Shown here one piece after another: positions 58,180 through 64,000 of a stretch of 64,000 nt of DNA. The notes beneath the pieces are model-generated. The model had not been told where the DNA came from. It saw only the letters and a list, made by a program, of their open reading frames with translations, and did no database searches. A program made the position numbers and the translations under genes. Origin of the DNA: Coriobacteriia bacterium. GTDB lineage: Bacteria > Actinomycetota > Coriobacteriia > Anaerosomatales > Anaerosomataceae. The stretch covers positions 244,254 through 308,253 of the forward strand of contig JAUSBK010000001.1 in assembly GCA_030652115.1 (NCBI GenBank), given 5' to 3'. Positions within the stretch are counted from its first letter, which is position 1; the number at the start of each line of letters is the position of its first letter.

Positions 58180-58937
58180 CCCTCCTGCGCCACCATCTGG
58201 TTGATGCGGCTTGCCATGGCCGCCGCGCCGAAGCCGTTGTCGATATTCACGACCGCCATACCCGAGGCGCAGGCGTTGAGCATGCCGAGCAGCGCCGCAA
58301 TGCCGCCGAGGTTCGCCCCGTAGCCCACCGAGGTGGGGACAGCGATGACCGGGCAGCAGACGAGCCCGGTGATGAGCGAAGGCAGCGCGCCCTCCATGCC
58401 TGCAACCGCGATGATCGCCTTGGCGTCGCGCAGCAGCTCCTCATGGGCGAGCAGCCGGTGAACGCCCGCCACACCCACGTCGTAGAGGCGGGTCACGCGG
58501 TTGCCCATGACCTCGGCCGAGATCGCCGCCTCCTCGGCCACATGCTGGTCGGCCGTGCCGCCGGTGGCGACCACGATGTGGCCGAGCGCCGGGCGCTCGG
58601 CGCGGCGGTCCACGAGCAGGATCCGCGACTCCTCGAAGTAACGGGCGTCGGAGGCCACCTGCGCCACTTTCTGGAAGTGCGCGGCGCTTGCGCGCGTGCC
58701 GAGGAACACCTCTCCATGCTCGAGGATCTCGCGGGCGATGGAGCGCACCTGCGACGCTGACTTGCCCTCGCACAGCACCACTTCGGCAAAGCCGCACCTG
58801 AGCGCGCGATGATGGTCGATCTTCGCCTCGCCGATGTCGGCGAATGGGAGGTGCTCGAGACGCGCGAGCGCGTCATCGGCGCTCGACTCTCCACGGGCGA
58901 CCGATTCCAGCAGCTCCCTCATGGTATTCGGATCCAT
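58176..58937 (-). CDS. larB: LarB, NaAD carboxylase/hydrolase of pincer cofactor synthesis
   Basis: A 253-residue PurE-related protein. The N-terminal helical region (about 1-50) precedes the PurE-like domain with HIVVATGGTADQHVAEEAA, RLYDVGVAGVHRLLAH, AIIAVAGMEGALPSLITGL and VIAVPTSVGYGANLGGIAALLGMLN. LarB carboxylates nicotinic acid adenine dinucleotide for the cofactor. AGGAGGG is four to ten bases before ATG 58937. It overlaps larC by four bases (ATGA). larE and the racemase larA are not in the window. Confidence 0.93.
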   Translation of the reverse strand: MDPNTMRELLESVARGESSADDALARLEHLPFADIGEAKIDHHRALRCGFAEVVLCEGKSASQVRSIAREILEHGEVFLGTRASAAHFQKVAQVASDARYFEESRILLVDRRAERPALGHIVVATGGTADQHVAEEAAISAEVMGNRVTRLYDVGVAGVHRLLAHEELLRDAKAIIAVAGMEGALPSLITGLVCCPVIAVPTSVGYGANLGGIAALLGMLNACASGMAVVNIDNGFGAAAMASRINQMVAQEG

Positions 58938-59038
58938 CTGGCCCTCCTGGTCAAGCATCCGCCGAAGGCGTTCCGTACGACAATCCATCGTGAAGGTTAT
59001 ACACTGTTCAGACACGCAACAGGTGGGGGTAGTCCGGA

Positions 59039-60598
59039 GTGAACCTTCCGAAGTCCCTTGAACGGATGGATCTGGCGACGAGAGTCCTCGTGGCCGGTCG
59101 CGCGGTTGTGCTTGTGCTGATGCTCGCGTTCCACATCCCGATGGGCGCGGGCGAGTTCACGCATTCCGCGGCCCTCAGCGTGGGAGTCACGCTGTACGCA
59201 ACGTGGTCGATCATCTGGATCGTCCACTGCTTCATGAGGCCCACCAGCAACCACGTGACGATGCTCACGGTATCCGCGGTCATCGACGGAGTGGGACTCG
59301 CGCTCCTGGTCGCAGCCACGTCGCAGTATCGGGACCCCTTCTTCGCGTGGTACGTGGCCGAGGCCACCGTGTTCGGTCTCATGTTGCGGCGACGCCGGGC
59401 GTGGGTCCTCGGTGGCGTGCTGACGGCGTCGTACCTGTTCGGACACCTCTTCGGCGGCCTGCTGGCCGATCCCATCGAGGCCGTGTTCGTTCTGGTGAAC
59501 GCCGGCGCCCTGATGGGCGTGGGCGTGGCCGTGTCGCTTGCACTCCGGGGACAGGAGCAGCGGCAGGCCCAGGTCGAGTCACAGCGCTCCGAGGTCGTCA
59601 ACCTCAACGAGAGGCTCGAGCGCAGTGTGGCCGAGTTGCGCGCGGTCACGGAGATCACCGAACGCATCCACTCCACACTCGAGGTCGAGTCGGTAGGACC
59701 GGTACTCCTCGACATCCTCGAGAAGGTCATCAACATCCCGGCCGGGTCGCTTTACGTCATCGACAAGGCCAAGCAGGAGACCATCTTCTCCACGAGCAGC
59801 GTTGCCGCCGCCGCCTCCCGGTCGTACTCGGGTCTCGAGCTCGCGGGGGCGCTGCCCGTGGGCTCTCCCGACGGTGCGCTCTCCTGCATGGAACTGGTGG
59901 ACCACAATCAAACGGTCGTCGTCTTCTGTGCGGACTCGGCGGCCATAGACGGTCTGTCGTCTGACGACCGGATCGTTCTCCAGGCCGTGGCATCGGAGCT
60001 CGTCGTGGCAGTGGAGAACTCGCGGCTGTACCGGCTCACCAAGCGCCTGGCCATCACCGACGAGCTCACCGACCTGTACAACTACCGCTTTCTGCAGCAG
60101 CGTCTGGATGACGAGATGGGGCGGGCCGACCGTTACAGCAAGCGGCTGTCGCTTCTCATGCTCGACATCGACGACTTCAAGCGCATCAACGACACCTACG
60201 GTCATCTCGTGGGCGACCTCGTTCTGAGCGAGGTCGGACTCGTGCTGAAGAGCACCGTCCGCGAGGTGGACATCGTGGCCCGCTACGGCGGCGAGGAGTT
60301 CACGATCATCCTGCCCGAGACCGACGCTTCGGGCGCCTTCATCGTGGCCGAGAAGATTCGCGAGACCATCGCGATGCACCGCTTCCCGGATGCCGAGGGC
60401 GGTCACTCGATCCACCTCACGGTGAGTATCGGCCTGTCGAGCTACCCGGTGCACGCCGCCGACAAGGAGTCGCTGCTCCGCTCGGCCGACGACGCTGTCT
60501 ACCACGCCAAGGAGACCGGCAAGGACCGCGTGCGCGCGCCTCGGCTGCGCCTGCGGAGGATGCCAGCTGCAGACCCGCTCGAGGAGGCCGCCGAATGA
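59039..60598 (+). CDS. Membrane GAF-GGDEF diguanylate cyclase
   Basis: A 519-residue protein. Six hydrophobic segments span about 15-170 (AGRAVVLVLMLAFHIPMGAG, LLVAATSQYRDPFFAWYVAE). A coiled-coil linker leads to a GAF domain (about 200-335) and a GGDEF domain (about 350-505) containing DELTDLYNYRFLQQRL, LMLDIDDFKRINDTYGH, the active site RYGGEEF and SIGLSSYPVHAADKESLL. It makes c-di-GMP in response to an unknown input and is a plausible counterpart of the HD-GYP-type protein at 8.3 kb. GTG 59039 follows GGTGGGGG; its 3' end overlaps pheA by four bases. Confidence 0.9.
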   Translation: MNLPKSLERMDLATRVLVAGRAVVLVLMLAFHIPMGAGEFTHSAALSVGVTLYATWSIIWIVHCFMRPTSNHVTMLTVSAVIDGVGLALLVAATSQYRDPFFAWYVAEATVFGLMLRRRRAWVLGGVLTASYLFGHLFGGLLADPIEAVFVLVNAGALMGVGVAVSLALRGQEQRQAQVESQRSEVVNLNERLERSVAELRAVTEITERIHSTLEVESVGPVLLDILEKVINIPAGSLYVIDKAKQETIFSTSSVAAAASRSYSGLELAGALPVGSPDGALSCMELVDHNQTVVVFCADSAAIDGLSSDDRIVLQAVASELVVAVENSRLYRLTKRLAITDELTDLYNYRFLQQRLDDEMGRADRYSKRLSLLMLDIDDFKRINDTYGHLVGDLVLSEVGLVLKSTVREVDIVARYGGEEFTIILPETDASGAFIVAEKIRETIAMHRFPDAEGGHSIHLTVSIGLSSYPVHAADKESLLRSADDAVYHAKETGKDRVRAPRLRLRRMPAADPLEEAAE

Positions 60599-61416
60599 CG
60601 ACCGTCGCATTCCTCGGACCAGCAGGTACGTTCAGCGAGATGGCGGCGCTCTCCCTCGGCCTGGCCGACGTGGCGCCGCTGCCATGCGTGACCATCGGTG
60701 AGGTCTTCGAGGCCGTGGAGCGCGGCAAGGCCGATGTGGGCGTGGTGCCGATCGAGAACTCGATCGAGGGCTCGGTCGTGGCCACGCTCGACGCGCTCGT
60801 CTTCGACTCGTCGCTCGAGATCCAGCAAGAACTCGTGCTCGACATCCGCTTCGCCCTCGTGGCGGCACCCGGCACGAAGCTCGCCGACGTCACCTCGGTG
60901 GTCGCCCACCCGCAGGCGGGCGGGCAGTGCCGCCGATGGCTGGAGCGGAACCTCCCCGGGCGTCCGGTCTCCGCTGCGAACAGCAACGCTGAGGCGGTGC
61001 AGACCGCGGCCGGCACGCCGGGCGTCGCCGCGCTAGGGCCGGCACTCGCCGCGGAGATCTACGGCGCCGAGGTGCTTGAAGAGGGCGTGCAGGACTACGC
61101 CGGCAACCAGACCCGTTTCGTGGTGCTCGGCCGGGGCCTACAGCCGCGCACCGGTCACGACAAGACGTCGCTCGCGCTGTTCATGAAGCAGGACAAGCCG
61201 GGCGCGCTGCTGATGATCCTGTCCGAGTTCGCCTACGGCGACATCAACCTCACGAAGATCCAGAGCCGGCCCACCAAGCGCCAGCTCGGCGACTACATGT
61301 TCTTCGTGGACCTCGAGGGACACGTGGATGACCCGCACGTGCGCCTCGCCCTCGACTGCCTGCGCCTGAAGCTGCGCGAAGTGAAGGTCCTCGGCAGCTA
61401 CCCCGTCGCGCAGTAG
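60595..61416 (+). CDS. pheA: Prephenate dehydratase
   Basis: A 273-residue protein. The dehydratase domain (about 1-180) has VAFLGPAGTFSEMAAL, GVVPIENSIEGSV, VVAHPQAGGQCRRWL and the catalytic-region NQTRFVVLGRG. The ACT domain (about 190-268) has TSLALFMKQDKPGALLMIL and the ESRP-type site IQSRPTKR, which binds phenylalanine for feedback control. It converts prephenate to phenylpyruvate. The ATG overlaps the preceding stop, and a PHP-domain gene follows four bases later. Confidence 0.95.
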   Translation: MTTVAFLGPAGTFSEMAALSLGLADVAPLPCVTIGEVFEAVERGKADVGVVPIENSIEGSVVATLDALVFDSSLEIQQELVLDIRFALVAAPGTKLADVTSVVAHPQAGGQCRRWLERNLPGRPVSAANSNAEAVQTAAGTPGVAALGPALAAEIYGAEVLEEGVQDYAGNQTRFVVLGRGLQPRTGHDKTSLALFMKQDKPGALLMILSEFAYGDINLTKIQSRPTKRQLGDYMFFVDLEGHVDDPHVRLALDCLRLKLREVKVLGSYPVAQ

Positions 61417-61420
61417 GCCC

Positions 61421-62140
61421 ATGACGCGCTACGTCGTAGATCTCCACAACCACACACCGCTGATTCCGAGCGACTACCGTGGCGACATCACCACGACACC
61501 GCGGCAGATCGTCGAGCGCGCGCTCGAGGCGGGCATCGACGTCTGGGGCATCGCCGACCACTGGAGCCTCGCGTACGGCGCCCGTGTGGTGGCGGCGGCC
61601 GCCGAGGTGACAGCCGAGACCGGACGCACGCTTCTCGTGCTGCCCGGCGCCGAGCTGCGCATCCGGCATGAGGGCGAGGAGACGCACCTCGTCGCGCTCT
61701 TCCCGCCGGAGGATGCTGCCCGGCGCTTCGACGCGTTGCTCGCCGAGCTGGGTCTGCGGGCGCCGGTGGCGCCGCTCGACGAGCTCCCGTACTTCGCCGT
61801 CGATCGTGACCCGCGGGAGGTGGCGCGGCTGGTGACCAAGGTCGGCGGCCTCTGCCACGTGGGGCACGTGGACCGCCCCTTCGGCGAGTATCGCTTCATC
61901 GACTCCGAGCTCGTGCATCACCTGGCCGAGTGCGAGTACGTCTCTGCGATCGAGCTCATCGAGGATGCGAGCCGACGCCACTTCCGCGACGGACTCGCAA
62001 TCGCGCACATCGCTTCCTCGGATTCGCACTCGCTCGAGGAGATGGGGCGCCGGACGGCGACCCTCGAGATGTCCGAGCTGTCCTTCGAGGGCCTCGCATC
62101 TGCCCTCCGCGTGGCCAGGTCGGTTGAGTCGCCCGGATAG
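61421..62140 (+). CDS. PHP-domain phosphoesterase
   Basis: A 239-residue protein with the PHP metal motifs VVDLHNHTPLIP (strand 1), WGIADHWSLAYG, VLPGAELRIRHEGEETHLVAL, CHVGHVDRP and IASSDSHSLEEMG. PHP proteins are metal-dependent phosphoesterases; relatives include histidinol phosphatase and DNA polymerase proofreading domains. No specific substrate is evident. It is in the same transcriptional unit as pheA. Confidence 0.85.
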   Translation: MTRYVVDLHNHTPLIPSDYRGDITTTPRQIVERALEAGIDVWGIADHWSLAYGARVVAAAAEVTAETGRTLLVLPGAELRIRHEGEETHLVALFPPEDAARRFDALLAELGLRAPVAPLDELPYFAVDRDPREVARLVTKVGGLCHVGHVDRPFGEYRFIDSELVHHLAECEYVSAIELIEDASRRHFRDGLAIAHIASSDSHSLEEMGRRTATLEMSELSFEGLASALRVARSVESPG

Positions 62141-62277
62141 TTGACGCCGCGCCGCTCGCGGGAACACACTCCCTGTATGGGATGACCGTACCTGGGGAAC
62201 GGTCGTGAGCAGCCGGCGGCGGCGCGAGGTTCATCCCTGCTCCGCGGTCGCTGCACCGCGGCGTATAGGGGGCAAAC

Positions 62278-63945
62278 ATGTCACGGAACCGGTTGCGCGG
62301 ACTCGCTGCAACGGTGTCGGCAATCATCCTTCTCTCAGGACTGGTGATCGTCCCAGGGGTGTCGGCGACAGAACCCTACTCGATCGAGCAGAAAGTCACC
62401 GAGGCCGGTACCTCGCACTACGGCATCAGTACGGCGGTGTCGGGAACGACAGCCATCGTGGGCTCGTACTGGGCGCCGCAGGCGGCGTACGTGTACGTCC
62501 GGTCCGGCGACACCTGGACAAAGCAGCAGACCATCACGCACACCGAGGGGTCGGCGTCGGACATGTTCGGGTTTGCGGTGGACATCGACGGCGACACCCT
62601 CGTCATCGGCGCCCCTCAGCACGAGCACAGCGCGCTTCTCTCAGCGGGAGCCGCGTACGTGTACGTGCGTTCCGGCTCTACGTGGTCGCTCCAGCAGAAG
62701 CTGGTCGCCACCGACGCGGGAACCTATGACTTTTTCGGCCACTCGGTGTCACTCCAAGGCGACACGGTCGTGATCGGTGCGGCTGCGGCCGAAACGACCG
62801 AGGGTGACAACAGAGGGGCTGCGTACGTCTTCACCCGCTCCGGCTCGACGTGGACGCAGACGCAGAAGCTCACCGCCGCCGGAACGACCGCCCCGGGGCT
62901 CGCGGATGACAGCTTCGGTCACTCGGTGGCGCTTTCCGGTGACCGGATCGCGGTCGGGGCACCGTATGCCGACCCGAATGGGGAGGCCTTCGCTGGACGC
63001 GTCTACACGTATGCGCGCTCGGGCGGAACGTGGTCGTTTGACGAGCACATCCAGGCTGCGACGCCCGTGACGTATCACTACGTAGGGCGGGATATCGCGC
63101 TCGACGGTGCGACACTCCTGGTTGGTGCGTTTGGCGGTCCAGGAGCGGCGAACATGTATGTGGACACTGCCTCTGGTTGGACGCTCCAGCAGACGCTGCT
63201 CCAACCGGATTACACACCGGGAAGCTACTTCGGTTACACCGTGGACCTCTACGGCGATACGGCAGTGATCGACGCTCAGTACGCGGACGGCGGTTCGGTT
63301 CAGGATGCCGGCGCCGTGTACGTATTCACCCGGAGCGGGTCGACCTGGACGTACCTCAAGACGCTCTACGCTGCCGACGGAGCGCTCTCTGACAGGCTCG
63401 GCGCATGCGCCGTCGGTCCCGGTGTGGTGACGGCCGGCGCTGAGTGGGGGGCCTCGGCCACCGGCAAGGCGTACTTCTTCAGCACTCCCACGCCGCCCGT
63501 GACGCTCGCCCCCGTCTACCGCTTCTACAACTTCACCAACAACACGCACTTCTTCACCTCGTCGCTCGACGAGGCGAACTCGGTCATCCTGAACTACCCG
63601 AAGGTTTTCCGCTACGAGGGCATCTGCTATTACACCAACCCCGCTAACAACACGCAGCCCCTCTACCGCTTCTACAACCGTGTGAGCGCGAGCCACTTCT
63701 ATACTGCGTCGCTCGACGAGGCGAACCACATCCTGGCCACCTGGCCGCACATCTTCACCCTTGACGGCCAGACCTACGCCGTGAACCCGGCGCCGGTCCC
63801 CAACAGCGTTCCGGTCTACCGGTTCTTCAACCTCACAAACGGCAGCCACTTCTACACGTCAAGCGCGGAAGAGGCCGACATGGTGATCGCCACCTGGCCA
63901 ACGATCTACAGCTACGAGGGCCCGGCGTTCTGGATCGGGCAGTAA
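62278..63945 (+). CDS. Large secreted protein: FG-GAP-like repeats plus DUF5648
   Basis: A 555-residue protein. The signal peptide is at about 1-31 (LRGLAATVSAIILLSGLVIV, ending SATEP). Six or so FG-GAP/integrin-like repeats of about 55 residues follow (about 35-400), recognisable by FGFAVDIDGDTLVIGAPQ, FGHSVSLQGDTVVIGAA, FGHSVALSGDRIAVGAPY and AYVYVRSGSTW. About 410-555 carries three DUF5648-like units, YRFYNFTNNTHFFTSSLDEAN, YRFYNRVSASHFYTASLDEAN and YRFFNLTNGSHFYTSSAEEAD. Both are surface-associated modules, probably for adhesion or binding. The 137-base upstream region folds into hairpins (GACCGT/ACGGTC and CCGCGGT/ACCGCGG). Confidence 0.88.
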   Translation: MSRNRLRGLAATVSAIILLSGLVIVPGVSATEPYSIEQKVTEAGTSHYGISTAVSGTTAIVGSYWAPQAAYVYVRSGDTWTKQQTITHTEGSASDMFGFAVDIDGDTLVIGAPQHEHSALLSAGAAYVYVRSGSTWSLQQKLVATDAGTYDFFGHSVSLQGDTVVIGAAAAETTEGDNRGAAYVFTRSGSTWTQTQKLTAAGTTAPGLADDSFGHSVALSGDRIAVGAPYADPNGEAFAGRVYTYARSGGTWSFDEHIQAATPVTYHYVGRDIALDGATLLVGAFGGPGAANMYVDTASGWTLQQTLLQPDYTPGSYFGYTVDLYGDTAVIDAQYADGGSVQDAGAVYVFTRSGSTWTYLKTLYAADGALSDRLGACAVGPGVVTAGAEWGASATGKAYFFSTPTPPVTLAPVYRFYNFTNNTHFFTSSLDEANSVILNYPKVFRYEGICYYTNPANNTQPLYRFYNRVSASHFYTASLDEANHILATWPHIFTLDGQTYAVNPAPVPNSVPVYRFFNLTNGSHFYTSSAEEADMVIATWPTIYSYEGPAFWIGQ

Positions 63946-63982
63946 GGGGACGGGCGCACAGCCTGCGCGAGAGGAGCCGACG

Positions 63983-64000
63983 ATGAAGAGGCGCTGGACA
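63983..64000 (+). CDS. Start of a further gene, cut by the window edge
   Basis: GAGGAG followed seven bases later by ATG AAG AGG CGC TGG ACA gives MKRRWT, a basic start typical of a signal peptide. Only six codons are visible. Confidence 0.35.

Noticed and set aside
62141-62277. A riboswitch (for example GEMM) upstream of the FG-GAP protein
   Set aside because: Two hairpins are visible, but no conserved riboswitch blocks could be matched.

Overview
The window is about 64 kb of GC-rich (roughly 65 percent), gene-dense bacterial chromosome. The actinobacterial kinase/cell-wall cluster (fhaA, fhaB, PP2C, SEDS, class B PBP, PASTA kinase), a UPF0182 membrane protein and TANNNT-type -10 boxes point to Actinomycetota. 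The Firmicutes-style riboregulators (a T-box and an M-box), a SufC-SufB/D pair without other suf genes, LarB/LarC and the unusual Nramp type suggest a deep-branching anaerobic lineage such as Coriobacteriia; that placement is inference. No CRISPR array, rRNA operon, transposase or integrase was seen.

Layout: 1-6.1 kb holds the start of a gene leaving the window, a CNNM/CorC-type membrane protein, two envelope-stress-like membrane proteins (LiaF-like and PspC), an amidohydrolase, a methyltransferase and Maf. 6.1-9.8 kb encodes a HEAT-repeat protein and an HD-GYP-type protein; these and the truncated gene at position 1 share one uncharacterised N-terminal domain. 9.9-20.9 kb carries UPF0182, an RlpA-like secreted protein behind a long structured leader, small membrane proteins, a T-box-controlled aminotransferase-Ddl operon, YtxH, a PRC-barrel protein, GNAT, YbaK and a G5/polysaccharide deacetylase.

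20.9-25.2 kb (minus strand) is an apparent magnesium module: an M-box riboswitch and terminator, then an MgtE-like protein whose pore signature is lost, then an Nramp homologue with altered metal-site residues, then 5-formyl-THF cyclo-ligase. 25.3-34.8 kb has a HAD phosphatase, DUF2177, a secreted peptide, an output-less phosphorelay (hybrid kinase plus three REC-only proteins), tRNA-Arg(CCT), TusA, CapA, an aldo/keto reductase and a phosphoribosyltransferase.

34.9-44.0 kb (minus strand) is the growth and division control cluster: FKBP, a polytopic kinase, FhaA, FhaB, PP2C, a single-polypeptide SEDS-PBP fusion and a four-PASTA kinase. 44-53.9 kb includes a glycosyltransferase, tRNA-Leu(CAG) with a 26-bp copy of its anticodon/variable-arm sequence about 0.7 kb downstream bracketing an atypical small gene, an SPFH protein, a lipoprotein, a coproporphyrinogen-oxidase-like radical SAM protein, small zinc/cysteine proteins and a SemiSWEET. 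54-64 kb has sufC-sufB/D and mutY diverging around a perfect CsoR/CstR-like palindrome, larB-larC, a GGDEF protein, pheA, a PHP protein and a large secreted FG-GAP/DUF5648 protein.

Best candidates for something new are the M-box / degenerate MgtE / Nramp unit, the T-box over an aminotransferase and D-Ala-D-Ala ligase, the palindrome between Fe-S assembly and mutY, the tRNA-Leu-flanked islet, and the shared N-terminal domain of the HEAT and HD proteins.
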